From the NCBI RefSeq assembly GCF_014905395.1, contig NZ_BNDT01000005.1, forward strand, positions 62,001 to 126,000: a DNA stretch of 64,000 nt, written 5' to 3'. This DNA comes from Lactococcus taiwanensis (lineage in GTDB: Bacteria; Bacillota; Bacilli; Lactobacillales; Streptococcaceae). The notes under the pieces are model-generated. The model made no database searches. It was not told where the DNA came from and saw only the letters and a list, made by a program, of their open reading frames with translations. A program made the translations under genes and the position numbers. Below are positions 7,092-16,603 of this stretch, one piece after another. Every line of letters starts with the position of its first letter. Positions within the stretch are counted from its first letter, which is position 1.

Positions 7092-8768
7092 CTAGTAGCT
7101 GGCTTCTTCATCGGTCGTTTGGTGACGACGAATCAAGAACGCTGTTGTTCCGATCATGCCTGATAGTACAAGAATTCCCAAAATTCCTTGCCCACCAGTG
7201 AAGGGTAAATCTAGTGTCCGATTATTGTCAATTGTGACGTTTGACAAAGGAGAGCTACCTGTTGAGACCGTCAACTGAGTGGCTGATGCGCTACCACTTG
7301 GTAGCTGATATCCTGTGGGTGCCTTGGTTTCAACCGCCCAGTAAGTCACTCCGTCTGTGGTTGCTGTGCCGTCTCCTGTGGTACCAACAGGTAAACTCAA
7401 GCCTTCAAAGGTCGTCATCCCTGTACTAGTTGTAGTGTGATTGGCTGTGCTATCGACAATAGTGCCTTTGGTCGTATCACCTCCTACTACGGCGACTGCA
7501 TCAGCAGCACTAGCTGCAGCAACAATTGTAAATTCTGCTCCTGCAAGTGGTGTTTTTGTCGAAGCATCTTCTTTGGTTAATTGTCCACCAGCGACGTTGA
7601 TTGTTTCTTTAGTCGTTGACGTGTCAGTGTTATCTAGAGTTGTCCCATAGGCATTGGTCACCGTTGTGGTATAGGTGGAGTTGACCGTTCCGACAAAATC
7701 CGAGTCAACGGTAGTTGGGACGGTCACTTTCAGTTGGGTATTTGCCGCTGTAGCATCGCCATCTGTTGTCAATGCTACCGCCTTAGCAATCCCTGCAGGA
7801 GTTAGTGTAATCGTCACAACTGATGGCGAGCCAGAACCTCCTGTCACTGTAGTCGTGTAGTCTGTCCCTGACGTCAAGCCATCAATCGTGATTCCACTGC
7901 TGCTTACAGTGACACCTTTGTCGATATTTTCTGTGATGATGTATTTGGCAGTTGAATTTGCTGCACCATTGGCAATGGCTTCGGTAGTCATCATCGAAGC
8001 GTCAAAGGTTGGGGTTAAAATCATGTCTACTTGCTTTCCTTCGGCATCTGTTGTCGTTTCATTATTGGGCGACCAATCGGCATTTGTAGCGCCATTTTTT
8101 ACAGGAATAGCAGAGCCATCAATGGGATTAGTGTCGTGATTAACCTCCGTTCCTGTATTATTATTTGCCGTGGTCAAGCTAAGTTTAGGATAAACTTTGG
8201 TCGTATTGCCATTGACGACTTGGACGATGAAATCCGCAATCGGCGTAATCCCGCCAACAAGTGTTGTTTCGTGGATCAGATAATAGCCATCAGGGAGACT
8301 CGTTGCGGTAGCAATGCCTGTACTGTCAGTAGTTATCGTCGTGTCACCATTGGGTCCAGTTTGGTAAGTCGAGCTGTCAGTCGCTGACATATCCCCTGGC
8401 GTTTTCCCATCAGCTGCAACGATGGATTGGACATGGAAGGAGACATTCACCATCCCATAGACACCACCGACAGCATCAGGGGTGGCTGCACCACCAACAT
8501 TGGTATTGCCCGTCCCATCACCTGCTACACCTGATGTATCTAAGCTCGCTTGGTCCGAAGCATCATTGGTCGTCCCTGGATAATTGGTCACATTGCCAGA
8601 AGTATCTTTACTGGGCGCTGCTTGTTGGGCATCAATGACGATAGAGCCTGTTCCTGTGCCCGTAATATCCGCCAAGACCAACGGTGCGCTAAAGCCTGTA
8701 AAGGTTGTGGCAGAGATTAATAAAATACTTGCGATATTGAACTTTTTATGGAGTCGTTTTAAGGTCAT
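7092..8768 (-). CDS. major (backbone) pilin, SpaA-type, LPXTG
   Basis: Backbone pilin of 558 residues, Thr/Ala/Gly-rich. The signal peptide is about 1-33. The first pilin domain has a YYLIHETT E-box (Glu167) and a pilin motif KVYPK (191-195) whose Lys is the expected sortase C acceptor. A middle D2-like region has many TTVT/TLTPAG strands. A Cna-B-like C-terminal domain has YWAVETKAPTGY (second E-box). The anchor is LPFTG at about 521, a hydrophobic stretch and charged tail. GGAAAGG lies upstream. The gene is 23 bp before the sortase gene. Corresponds in position to yhgE of L. lactis. Confidence 0.88.
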   Translation of the reverse strand: MTLKRLHKKFNIASILLISATTFTGFSAPLVLADITGTGTGSIVIDAQQAAPSKDTSGNVTNYPGTTNDASDQASLDTSGVAGDGTGNTNVGGAATPDAVGGVYGMVNVSFHVQSIVAADGKTPGDMSATDSSTYQTGPNGDTTITTDSTGIATATSLPDGYYLIHETTLVGGITPIADFIVQVVNGNTTKVYPKLSLTTANNNTGTEVNHDTNPIDGSAIPVKNGATNADWSPNNETTTDAEGKQVDMILTPTFDASMMTTEAIANGAANSTAKYIITENIDKGVTVSSSGITIDGLTSGTDYTTTVTGGSGSPSVVTITLTPAGIAKAVALTTDGDATAANTQLKVTVPTTVDSDFVGTVNSTYTTTVTNAYGTTLDNTDTSTTKETINVAGGQLTKEDASTKTPLAGAEFTIVAAASAADAVAVVGGDTTKGTIVDSTANHTTTSTGMTTFEGLSLPVGTTGDGTATTDGVTYWAVETKAPTGYQLPSGSASATQLTVSTGSSPLSNVTIDNNRTLDLPFTGGQGILGILVLSGMIGTTAFLIRRHQTTDEEASY

Positions 8769-8835
8769 TTCTGTTCGCCTACCTTTCCTGTAAGTATTGC
8801 TGGTAACGCTATCGAATCAAAAGAAGTTATGAAAA

Positions 8836-11800
8836 TCACTGATCCTCCTTTCTGCTTCGCCATGCCAGACCTGAAAGTGACAAGAAGCCACTGAGCGTGG
8901 CAAGCGCTAAAAGCGTAATCAAACCAATGCCCCCTGCATGTGGTAGCTCAAAATATATGACCTCAAGCTGGGTGATGGTACTGACAGTATTTGCAGCGCG
9001 CTCGTCACTCGTCAGCGTCGTTAAATATTCACTGACGGAGCTGTCAGCATGGGTCGTCAGCCAATTTTGATAAGCGAGTTGTCCCGTACCAGTGAGCGCA
9101 GTGTAATGTTCGGTGTAAGTCCCTGCGCTCAGGGTATTCGCTGGTATGGTATCCGTAGATAAGCCTTGCCAGACCGTCTGGTTATTTTTGTCCGTAATGC
9201 TGACGAGAACGACATTTCCATTGACAGTATTTTTATTGCTGTCATTATCTTGTCCGTCAGCATCAAAGGCACTAATCAGATCGCTTTCTGGCTGATAGTC
9301 GAGGATTTTAGAAATTGTGTGCTGGCTGTTACTGCTCAGGGCTGTATCATCAGTTACCGTAAGAAGCGTGGTGCTACTGACCGTTTGGTCAGCATTTTCG
9401 TCAGCTGACAATGTCGCGAGATAATCACTGACGGAGCCGTCAGCATGGGTCAGCAGCCAGTTTTGATACGCGGTATAGCCTGCGCCATTGAGGGCGGTGT
9501 AGGTCACGGTGTAAGTGCCTGTTTTACTGCTAACATTTGCTGCATCAATAACATTTCCTGAGCTATCAGTAATTGTGATTTGGACAGGTCCGTTAACCGT
9601 TGAAAAAGCATTGTCTGCATTGGTTCCGTCACGATCAAGCCCTGCGGTCAAATCACTGATCGGATTGTAAGTTGTTCCAACTGTAATCTCATCTTCTGCT
9701 TTACTTGTCAGCTGCGTTTGGTCAAGTGCAACTTCCATAGCAATGACAGGATCAGAGCTTGTCACATTAGGATGTGCTGCCAGCAAATCAGACCAGGAGG
9801 CGTAATGTGTCAACGTATTATAGCCTTTATCAGTGGTTTGGGTGCTGACCGTGTCATCAGTATAACTATAACCGCCCGTCAGATAATAAGTTTTCCCTGA
9901 GCCATTTACGTTTGTCAAATCAGCCGGCGTTGCCTGCAGCTCGCCAAGCTGTGCTGCTGTTTGATCAGTGAGCGGACTTCCTGCCAAAAGGCCTGACGCA
10001 GCACTCCCTTGGTTAGCAAAATAGCCCCGGGTTGGATTACCTGCTTCGCCAAAGTTAGGATCGTCTGTCAGCGGTTGACCACTGCTATCCACTGCTACCG
10101 TTGTCCAAATGACACTCGTGTTGTTAGGGATAAGCACTGTCGTAAAGCTATTGCCACCGACGTGGTAAGTATTCGTCGTGCTGTTTGACAGATAATAATC
10201 GAGCGGACTGCCTGGCATTGTCACATTGGACGAGTTGCCACTGCTATCAAAGCTTTGACCAGAACCACTAGTAGTTTTGAGTGCTGTCGTCGTCACACCA
10301 GCTTGATTGATGGCGCTCGTTGCGACTTCATAAGGACTACCTGAATAGCTCGCCAGTGGTGCTCCAGTAACTGGATTGCTCATCTGCCAACCAATTGAGG
10401 AGCCTAGTACTGCCGAGGTGAAAGGATGAGCACTAGCAGATGCTGGATCGCTCCAAGTAGGTAAATTCGGACCGGGGTTGGCAATAGGTGTGTCTGTACC
10501 ACCAGTCGCTGTCGTGTTTGCGGGCAAGCTGGTTGTTGCTGGATTGCCAAAAGGAATCAAGCTCCCTGCATTGCCAGTGGTACCAGGAGTATTGCTGGCC
10601 CAAGCGTAAGTGAAAGTGGCCGTTTGCGTCAGTGGAGTTAAGGTCACTTGGTAAGTGTAAGCTCCACTATAAACCGCATTAGCACTGGTTTCCAATAAAT
10701 TATATTCATTTGGATGAGCCGCTAGAAAATTAGCGATGGTCGTTGCTGTGTCACCACCAGTGATTGCAGGGTCAGCTGCTCCATTATAATCCGTATTAGT
10801 AGATTGAATAGCCGAAATATAGTAACCTGCAGGGACTTTCGCTGTCAAATCAGCTGACAATGTACTGGGCATGGCATCATCAGTAATGACAGAGCTGTAA
10901 GTTTGCGCTGAAACTGTTGATGAACTTCCTGTGAAATTAAAAGTGGCCGTATTATTGACGTAAGGTGCATAATTGATATTAAAAGTATTGACCGAAGTAT
11001 TGGTAATCGCTAGCGACGCTCCTGTCGCTGTTCCATTGACATTTGTGTATTGGTATCCTGTCGGTAGAGGTGCCACATAGGTATAAGTTCCCTTCACACC
11101 TGGGGTGCTACTTGCCGACCCACCAGGTGCTGTTATCGTGACTGTATCACCCACATTTGCCAAAATGGTTGACGGCTTCCAGCCGTTTGAGCTAATTGCT
11201 TTGCCAGTATAGCTGTTAATATAATTAACAGTTACATCTTCTGTCCCACGTTGCGGGGTAACTGACGCAGTGGCGCTAGAAACATTCACGGAAAGATTCG
11301 AGCCATAACCCCCTGTAGCTCCAACAAAGCCTAATGTCGCTGAGTCAGGCAGTTGCGCAGCAACGGAGAGATATTGAGTCGTCCCCGAAGCTAGTGTAAT
11401 ACTGAGCTGGAGTGTGCCAGATTGGTAGCCAGCGGCGGCTGTATTTGTACCATCAGGCGTCCACAGGACTGTGGTGGCTTCACTAAAAGACGAAGCACTC
11501 TCAATTGCTAAATTATAAGCTTGTCCATTTGCATCATAATATGGACTATGACTGCTGTTTGTTCCAACGAGTGGGTATTGAGCTTGTTCTAGTTTCCCAT
11601 AAGAGTCAGTCCGCCGTATTGCCATAACAGAGCCCGACCCAGATACCCAACCGTTCGCCGTCTGCCCATCTTGTTGGCTGTTTCCATCACTCAGATTAGA
11701 ATAAAGGTCCCGCCCTAAGAAGTAAGTATTAGCCAAGCCTTGGATGCCCAAATAACCTCCTGTTGCCGTAGGCATATTGGAGGACATGGTGGCAGGGGTG

Positions 11801-12330
11801 GCAGGGGTCAAAATAAGTCCCAAAGCATCCCCTGCATTGGTGTAGCCTGTTGAATAATTCAGCTGAACCGTTAGAGCCAGCGGCTTTGTCATATCAAGTG
11901 AACCATTAAAACTCGCCCAACCCACTTGACTGGTCGTCGTGGTCATATCAAGATATCCTGTCGGAGTTGATGAAGTGGTGCTCCCACCAGAAGTGGTCGT
12001 GTATCTCGCAGTCCCACCCAACGTATAGTTAGCTCCATTTTGAAAATCACTCATATTATAAGAATGATTACCCGTATCATAAGTATCATAGGTTGCAGGG
12101 TGTAGACTTTGGCCGCCCTGTATTGGCGATGTGGCCGCTATCGCTTTGATTAGCCCAACAGTTCCGATAAAAGGTAGAGCGATGGGATTTAAACCAGCTA
12201 CAAGAAGACTAAGCGTCATGCCCAGATAGAGCCACGTTTTACCTTTTTTCCACGCTCTAAAATGAGTCGCTTTTTTCTCATGAATAGAGTGATAAAATAA
12301 CACGTTCCGATTGTTTTTCCTTGGACTCAT
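8836..12330 (-). CDS. pilus tip adhesin, L-type-lectin-like, KxYKxGKxW signal, LPHAG anchor
   Basis: Large surface protein of 1164 residues, first gene of the pilus operon. The N-terminus has RAWKKGKTW, a KxYKxGKxW-type signal, then a hydrophobic segment. Roughly residues 90-360 resemble an L-type lectin fold (LALTVQLNYSTG, GDALGLILTP, GGYLGIQGL, GSVMAIRRTDSYGK). About 365-460 is MucBP-like (VTVNYINSYTGKAI, PTGYQY). Two tandem repeats of about 110-120 residues near 905-1125 share YTALxGxGxxAYQNWLLTHADxSVSxYL. The sorting signal is LPHAG at 1129 rather than LPXTG. Three-domain order and position match a tip adhesin, comparable to L. lactis YhgD. The repeats carry two copies of the CTGAC-N6-GTCAG palindrome. 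Confidence 0.85.
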   Translation of the reverse strand: MSPRKNNRNVLFYHSIHEKKATHFRAWKKGKTWLYLGMTLSLLVAGLNPIALPFIGTVGLIKAIAATSPIQGGQSLHPATYDTYDTGNHSYNMSDFQNGANYTLGGTARYTTTSGGSTTSSTPTGYLDMTTTTSQVGWASFNGSLDMTKPLALTVQLNYSTGYTNAGDALGLILTPATPATMSSNMPTATGGYLGIQGLANTYFLGRDLYSNLSDGNSQQDGQTANGWVSGSGSVMAIRRTDSYGKLEQAQYPLVGTNSSHSPYYDANGQAYNLAIESASSFSEATTVLWTPDGTNTAAAGYQSGTLQLSITLASGTTQYLSVAAQLPDSATLGFVGATGGYGSNLSVNVSSATASVTPQRGTEDVTVNYINSYTGKAISSNGWKPSTILANVGDTVTITAPGGSASSTPGVKGTYTYVAPLPTGYQYTNVNGTATGASLAITNTSVNTFNINYAPYVNNTATFNFTGSSSTVSAQTYSSVITDDAMPSTLSADLTAKVPAGYYISAIQSTNTDYNGAADPAITGGDTATTIANFLAAHPNEYNLLETSANAVYSGAYTYQVTLTPLTQTATFTYAWASNTPGTTGNAGSLIPFGNPATTSLPANTTATGGTDTPIANPGPNLPTWSDPASASAHPFTSAVLGSSIGWQMSNPVTGAPLASYSGSPYEVATSAINQAGVTTTALKTTSGSGQSFDSSGNSSNVTMPGSPLDYYLSNSTTNTYHVGGNSFTTVLIPNNTSVIWTTVAVDSSGQPLTDDPNFGEAGNPTRGYFANQGSAASGLLAGSPLTDQTAAQLGELQATPADLTNVNGSGKTYYLTGGYSYTDDTVSTQTTDKGYNTLTHYASWSDLLAAHPNVTSSDPVIAMEVALDQTQLTSKAEDEITVGTTYNPISDLTAGLDRDGTNADNAFSTVNGPVQITITDSSGNVIDAANVSSKTGTYTVTYTALNGAGYTAYQNWLLTHADGSVSDYLATLSADENADQTVSSTTLLTVTDDTALSSNSQHTISKILDYQPESDLISAFDADGQDNDSNKNTVNGNVVLVSITDKNNQTVWQGLSTDTIPANTLSAGTYTEHYTALTGTGQLAYQNWLTTHADSSVSEYLTTLTSDERAANTVSTITQLEVIYFELPHAGGIGLITLLALATLSGFLSLSGLAWRSRKEDQ
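9031..9048. repeat. palindrome copy (coding, tip adhesin)
   Basis: ACTGACGGAGCTGTCAGC. Encodes the ADSSVS of adhesin repeat 2; same place as the copy in repeat 1. Confidence 0.7.
9427..9444. repeat. palindrome copy (coding, tip adhesin)
   Basis: ACTGACGGAGCCGTCAGC. Encodes ADGSVS of adhesin repeat 1; likely shares origin with the copy at 9031 through repeat duplication. Confidence 0.7.
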
Positions 12331-12490
12331 CTGCTAGTCTCCTTTCCTAAGAATACTTACCCCTTATTAGAAAATTATGAGCTCTTGCAATGAATAGTTT
12401 ACGTGAAACAATCTCTTGTTACTTCTATATTACTATAAAAAACCTCTCTTTTCTAAAGATATACAAAAGTTTCGAATCGTAATATAAATA

Positions 12491-12529
12491 AAAAAACCTC
12501 CCCCACAGAAAATACTAAGGAGAAGGTTT
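12491..12529 (-). terminator. second terminator after rplA
   Basis: Imperfect stem AAACCTTCTCC/GGGGGAGGTTT on the minus strand followed by T7. Lies between rplA and the pilus operon. Confidence 0.7.
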
Positions 12530-12543
12530 AAATGATATTAAAA

Positions 12544-12566
12544 ACGTAGCTCAATATAAGCTACGT
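12544..12566 (-). terminator. first terminator after rplA
   Basis: Stem ACGTAGC/GCTACGT directly after the rplA stop, with a short T-run on the minus strand. Two hairpins in tandem insulate the pilus operon from ribosomal read-through. Confidence 0.75.
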
Positions 12567-12578
12567 CTTATTTTTCTA

Positions 12579-13268
12579 TTAGAATGAAGCTGAATCAACT
12601 TTCACACCAGGACCCATTGTTGTTGTAACAGAAAGGTTTGCGATGTAAGTTCCTTTAGAAGCTGCAGGTTTAGCAGCTGCAATAACAGCGTTCAAAGCTT
12701 TAAAGTTTTCAACCAATTTTTCTGTATCGAATGATACTTTACCGATTGGAACATGAACGTTACCAGCTTTATCAGCACGGTAGTTAACTTTACCAGCTTT
12801 TGATTCTTCAACTGCTTTAGTTACATCCATAGTAACTGTACCAGTTTTAGGGTTTGGCATCAAGTTACGTGGTCCAAGGACACGTCCAAGACGTCCAACA
12901 ACTGCCATCATATCAGGAGTTGCAATAACAACGTCGAAGTCCAACCAACCACCGTTGATTTTTGTTACGAGTTCTTCAGCACCAACGAAGTCTGCACCAG
13001 CTGCTGTTGCTTCTTCAGCTTTCGCACCTTTAGCGAAAACCAAAACGCGAGCAGTTTTACCAGTTCCGTTTGGCAATACCATAGCGCCACGGATTTGTTG
13101 GTCAGATTTTTTAACGTCGATGTTAAGGTTGTAAGCAACTTCTACAGTTGCATCAAATTTTGCAAATGAAGTTTCTTTTGCAAGAGCTACTGCTTCTTCA
13201 ACTGAATAAGCTTTAGTAGCATCGATTTTTTCGATTGCTGCGCGCAATGCTTTACTTTTTTTAGCCAT
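12579..13268 (-). CDS. rplA: 50S ribosomal protein L1
   Basis: Ribosomal protein L1, 229 residues, full length. Characteristic sequences are [22 protein letters not shown]-like N-terminal lobe, [26 protein letters not shown] (the L1 signature) and the C-terminal [11 protein letters not shown]. It binds 23S rRNA at the L1 stalk and in many bacteria represses its own mRNA. RBS AAGGAG is 9-10 nt upstream. Downstream of rplK with an unusually structured 215-bp gap. Confidence 0.97.
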   Translation of the reverse strand: MAKKSKALRAAIEKIDATKAYSVEEAVALAKETSFAKFDATVEVAYNLNIDVKKSDQQIRGAMVLPNGTGKTARVLVFAKGAKAEEATAAGADFVGAEELVTKINGGWLDFDVVIATPDMMAVVGRLGRVLGPRNLMPNPKTGTVTMDVTKAVEESKAGKVNYRADKAGNVHVPIGKVSFDTEKLVENFKALNAVIAAAKPAASKGTYIANLSVTTTMGPGVKVDSASF

Positions 13269-13483
13269 TTTTTCTATTCTCCTTGTGGTAATATCGGTTG
13301 CTAAAACCTACCTCAACATTAGAAAGTAAGTTTCGAGCCTTCCACGAACGTGGATTGCATGTGTGACTTTTTCTGAACTTCCTTTTTGGAAATCTTGAAA
13401 ATTTGTTTGAAATGCGAAGTAGCGGGTTCCTCACGTACTTAGGTACGTGAGGGTTGGGCTAACGAAGCAGTTCGGACAAATTT
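13269..13483 (-). promoter_or_regulatory. structured rplK-rplA intergenic leader
   Basis: 215 bp between L11 and L1 genes. It contains a perfect stem CTCACGTAC/GTACGTGAG (13432-13453) and a second near-perfect stem CCACG-TT-CGTGG (about 13340-13355). L1 binding sites in L11-L1 mRNAs are known as autoregulatory elements. Whether these hairpins are that site, an attenuator or an RNA-processing signal cannot be decided by eye. Confidence 0.45.
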
Positions 13484-13909
13484 TTAGTCAGTAACAGTGA
13501 ATCCCATAGATTTTGCAGTACCTTCGATCATTGACATTGCTGTCTCAACTGATGAAGCGTTAAGGTCAGGCATTTTAAGTTCTGCGATTTCCTTAACTTG
13601 TGCTTTTGTAACTGAAGCAACTTTGTTCTTGTTAGGTTCACCTGAACCTTTTTGAACACCTGCTGCTTTTTTCAAAAGAACTGCTGCTGGAGGAGTTTTT
13701 GTAATGAATGTAAATGATTTGTCTTCATAAACTGAGATAACAACTGGGATGATCATACCAGCTTGGTCAGCTGTACGAGCGTTGAATTCTTTTGTGAATC
13801 CCATGATGTTAACACCTGCTTGACCCAAAGCTGGACCAACTGGTGGAGCTGGTGTTGCTTTACCGGCAGGGATTTGTAATTTAACGAGTTTTTCTACTTG
13901 TTTAGCCAC
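13484..13909 (-). CDS. rplK: 50S ribosomal protein L11
   Basis: Ribosomal protein L11, 141 residues, with the usual N-terminal [29 protein letters not shown] and C-terminal signature region ending SMGFTV. It forms the GTPase-associated centre with 23S rRNA and is needed for RelA activation. Start codon is GTG (13909-13907) with AAGGAG 8 nt upstream. A near-perfect sigma-A promoter lies about 90 bp upstream. Confidence 0.97.
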   Translation of the reverse strand: MAKQVEKLVKLQIPAGKATPAPPVGPALGQAGVNIMGFTKEFNARTADQAGMIIPVVISVYEDKSFTFITKTPPAAVLLKKAAGVQKGSGEPNKNKVASVTKAQVKEIAELKMPDLNASSVETAMSMIEGTAKSMGFTVTD

Positions 13910-13999
13910 GATAAATTCTCCTTATATTTTGTTTTCGTGATGTGGTATGATGCTGAATTTTTCAGCTTCCACGCCTATATGTTAAAAACATACCCATCC

Positions 14000-14028
14000 A
14001 TTCTACTGTTTTTTAGCGAATTTGTCAA
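14000..14028 (-). promoter_or_regulatory. rplK-rplA promoter
   Basis: Consensus -35 TTGACA (14028-14023), 17 bp, -10 TAGAAT (14005-14000). Confidence 0.85.
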
Positions 14029-14058
14029 GATTTATTTGACTTACAAATAAAAAAGTTT

Positions 14059-14076
14059 ACTGACAGACTGGTCAGT
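14059..14076. repeat. palindrome copy (intergenic, in yozE terminator)
   Basis: ACTGACAGACTGGTCAGT. Flanked by GTTT/AAAC that extend the stem, with a T-run on the minus strand, so this copy doubles as the yozE/msrA terminator (about 14055-14080). Confidence 0.85.
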
Positions 14077-14091
14077 AAACCTTCTTTTGTC

Positions 14092-14301
14092 TCAAGCTTC
14101 AAGATAAGCTTGCCAAATGTCATCAAATAGGCTGAGGTTAAAATAAAAAGGGGCCTGAGTTTCCAAATAGGTAGAAATTTCATTAAAATCTTTTGATTGC
14201 TTAGGAAATAAGGAGTCTTGAAAGACAAGATTAGCAAGCCGCGTCGCATCATCTTTCTCTACAGGCGCACGATGGCGCATCAGATAATTATAAAAAGTCA
14301 T
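14092..14301 (-). CDS. yozE: YozE family protein (UPF0346)
   Basis: 69 residues of the small YozE family: MTFYNYLMRHR start, LANLVFQDSLFPK, DFNEISTYLE and FDDIWQAYLEA end, all typical. The family forms a small helical fold proposed to bind DNA; function is unknown. It follows msrA by 16 bp and is probably in its operon. A different-frame ORF over the same DNA is a shadow. Confidence 0.88.
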   Translation of the reverse strand: MTFYNYLMRHRAPVEKDDATRLANLVFQDSLFPKQSKDFNEISTYLETQAPFYFNLSLFDDIWQAYLEA

Positions 14302-14317
14302 TTTCTCTTTCTAGTCT

Positions 14318-14854
14318 TTATTTAGTAGCAGAAGCTTTTGTCTTCCAATGTTCCTCCAAAAAATCATGACGAATTTTACTTGATTGGGCATAATCTTCTG
14401 GATTTTTTTTGTAAAAGCCTTGATGGTAGTCTTCCGCCGGCCAAAATTTTTGAACAGGTTCAATCGTTGTCACAATAGGTGAATCAAAATTTCCGCTGGC
14501 TTGCAATTGCGCTTTGCTTTCTTTGGCAATTTTTTCTTGTTCTTCGTTTTCAACAAAAATGACTGGACGATAGTTATCTCCACGGTCTTCAAATTGACCA
14601 AAAGCATCTGTTGGGTCCGTGAGTGTCCAATAAAGTTCAACAAGACTTTGATAGGTAATTTTACTATTATCAAAAATAATTTCTACTGCTTCTGTATGAC
14701 CAGTCAAGTGTTTTTTTACTTGTTCATAAGTTGGATTTTCAACATTTCCACCTGTGTAGCCACTTATCACAGATAAAATCCCTTCTCGTTCTTCAAAAGG
14801 TTGCACCATACACCAAAAACACCCACCTGCAAATATTGCTCTTTCTGTTGCCAT
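14318..14854 (-). CDS. msrA: peptide methionine-S-sulfoxide reductase MsrA
   Basis: 178-residue MsrA. The catalytic Cys is in [12 protein letters not shown] (GCFWC, residues 11-15). [12 protein letters not shown] and HQGFY motifs follow in order. It repairs methionine sulfoxide using thioredoxin in the cytoplasm. RBS AAGGAG is 5-6 nt upstream. Co-directional with yozE. Confidence 0.96.
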   Translation of the reverse strand: MATERAIFAGGCFWCMVQPFEEREGILSVISGYTGGNVENPTYEQVKKHLTGHTEAVEIIFDNSKITYQSLVELYWTLTDPTDAFGQFEDRGDNYRPVIFVENEEQEKIAKESKAQLQASGNFDSPIVTTIEPVQKFWPAEDYHQGFYKKNPEDYAQSSKIRHDFLEEHWKTKASATK

Positions 14855-14967
14855 TATTTCTCCTTTACTTAATTGTCTTGTGAAATATTATAGCACAGGT
14901 CAAAAAAAAGGAGATTCTTAAACTCCTTTTAATCTTTAAATGTCGCTTTTTATTTTTCTTATCCTTC

Positions 14968-15828
14968 TCAAGATTCTTCAATTAGTTCCGTTCCCTCTGG
15001 ACTTTGTTTGATTTTTTTAGCTTTCATCAAACCACCAAGCGCTTTTTTGAATTGTCCTTTTGAGATACCAAAAGTCGCCTTGATTTCATCGGGATTTGAT
15101 TTGTCATTAAATGCCATTTTGCCACCCATTGATTGAAGATAAGCTAAAATCATTTGGCTGTCAGCATCAAGCATTTCGTAAGCACGTGGTTTTGCTGACA
15201 GATTCAGACTACGATCTTCTTTTCTAAAACCAATCACACGAACTTGAAGTTCTTGACCCACACGTGGAACTGAAAAGCGTTCATTCGGATGGATAAAGCC
15301 TAACATATTGTTATCAGGCAAATAAACAAATGTTCCTGATTCTTTATTTCGATAAACAATTGCTCGTAAATCTTGGTTTTGCATGTTGTCATAAGCAGGT
15401 CCAGCAAGTTCCCAGAAATCTTCATGCCAAGCTAAATGACCCCAAATCCGCTCTTTTCTGTCAACAATTAATTTCACATAAAGTTGGTCTCCAACTTTTG
15501 GCCATTGGTCTTTTTCAAGTGGCAAATCATCAAGAGAGACGACCACATCTTTTCCTGGTAAACCTGTGTCGACAAAGGCACCAAGGTCCTTACGAACAGC
15601 TGTTACCGTTCCCCAGCCATAATGCTCATTTGTTGCTTTTTGTTCCAAAGTCGTCAAACGACGATGGTCATCTTTATCCACATAAACAAAACCAGTCACC
15701 ACATCGCCAACTGTATGTTCACCTTCTGTTTTATCTAAACGTAATAAATCTTCTCCTTTTTGGAGAAAATAGAAACGTTCACTTTCTTCCACGATTATCG
15801 CGGAGATTGTTTGTCCAATAATACTCAT
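14968..15828 (-). CDS. cvfB: CvfB-type S1 RNA-binding protein
   Basis: 286 residues: tandem S1-like OB folds (about 1-65, 70-140, 145-215; VVTGFVYVDKDDHRRLTT, GAFVDTGLPGKDVVVSL, GTFVYLPDNNMLGFIHP) followed by a winged-helix end (about 225-280). This is the layout of CvfB (conserved virulence factor B / YitL), an RNA-binding regulator of virulence gene expression in Staphylococcus. Alone on the minus strand; the RBS region reads AAAGAGGAACAA. Confidence 0.88.
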   Translation of the reverse strand: MSIIGQTISAIIVEESERFYFLQKGEDLLRLDKTEGEHTVGDVVTGFVYVDKDDHRRLTTLEQKATNEHYGWGTVTAVRKDLGAFVDTGLPGKDVVVSLDDLPLEKDQWPKVGDQLYVKLIVDRKERIWGHLAWHEDFWELAGPAYDNMQNQDLRAIVYRNKESGTFVYLPDNNMLGFIHPNERFSVPRVGQELQVRVIGFRKEDRSLNLSAKPRAYEMLDADSQMILAYLQSMGGKMAFNDKSNPDEIKATFGISKGQFKKALGGLMKAKKIKQSPEGTELIEES

Positions 15829-15984
15829 TTGTTCCTCTTTATTAATTGTAATTGAGAGACGTTTTGCCTCTGTTTATTTAACATTGCCTGAAAAATGAAT
15901 TACAGCTTTGAGCTAGGCTGTTTGCTCTGTCAGCTTGATTCAGTCTTGTAAATTTTTTCCATCCGATAGCTTTTTGATGTAAAA

Positions 15985-16008
15985 ACGGCTCAATGGAGCC
16001 GTCAATGC
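15985..16008 (-). terminator. terminator after frr
   Basis: Stem ACGGCT/AGCCGT followed by T5 on the minus strand, about 40 bp after the frr stop. Confidence 0.85.
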
Positions 16009-16044
16009 TTTTTCAAATTGTTTGACCTATGAGAAAAAATAGAA

Positions 16045-16599
16045 TTAGATATCCAACAATTCTTTTTCTTTTGTCGCAGCAAGCTTATCAGCCTCTTTGA
16101 CAGCTTCATCAGTCGCTTTTTGAATTTCTTTTTCAAGATCTTTCAAATCATCTTCTGTGATTTCGTTGGCTTTTTGCGCTTTTTTTGCAGCATCCATTGC
16201 ATCACGTCGAATGTTACGGATAGCGATTTTGGCAGATTCAATGATTTTACCCATATCTTTTACCAATTCTTTACGACGTTCTTCTGTCAACATAGGAATA
16301 ACCAAACGGATGACAGAGCCATCATTAGCGGGTGTAATGCCAAGATCAGACTCATACAAAGCTTTTTCAATATCTTTCAAGATTGATTTATCAAAAGGAG
16401 TAACCATCAATACACGCGCTTCGGGAATTGTGATTGAAGCCAATTGGTTAAGTGGTGTGGGTGCGCCATAGTAAACCACTTGAATACGGTCAAGAAGGCT
16501 CGCATTAGCGCGTCCTGCCCGAATATGCCCCAAGTCACGTTGCAAACTTGAGAGTGAGTTTTTCATGCGGTCTTGTGCCGTTGTAACAATTTCATTCAT
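16045..16599 (-). CDS. frr: ribosome recycling factor
   Basis: 184-residue RRF with the N-terminal [28 protein letters not shown] and the C-terminal triple-helix-bundle sequences ([32 protein letters not shown]). It splits post-termination ribosomes with EF-G. Last gene of the pyrH-DUF817-frr unit; RBS AAGGA upstream. Confidence 0.97.
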   Translation of the reverse strand: MNEIVTTAQDRMKNSLSSLQRDLGHIRAGRANASLLDRIQVVYYGAPTPLNQLASITIPEARVLMVTPFDKSILKDIEKALYESDLGITPANDGSVIRLVIPMLTEERRKELVKDMGKIIESAKIAIRNIRRDAMDAAKKAQKANEITEDDLKDLEKEIQKATDEAVKEADKLAATKEKELLDI

Positions 16600-16603
16600 T
16601 TTT

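Noticed and set aside
12393-12412. A parS-like sequence TTTACGTGAAACA near the pilus promoter
   Set aside because: It matches only 13 of 16 bases of the parS consensus and lacks one arm, so it is probably chance.
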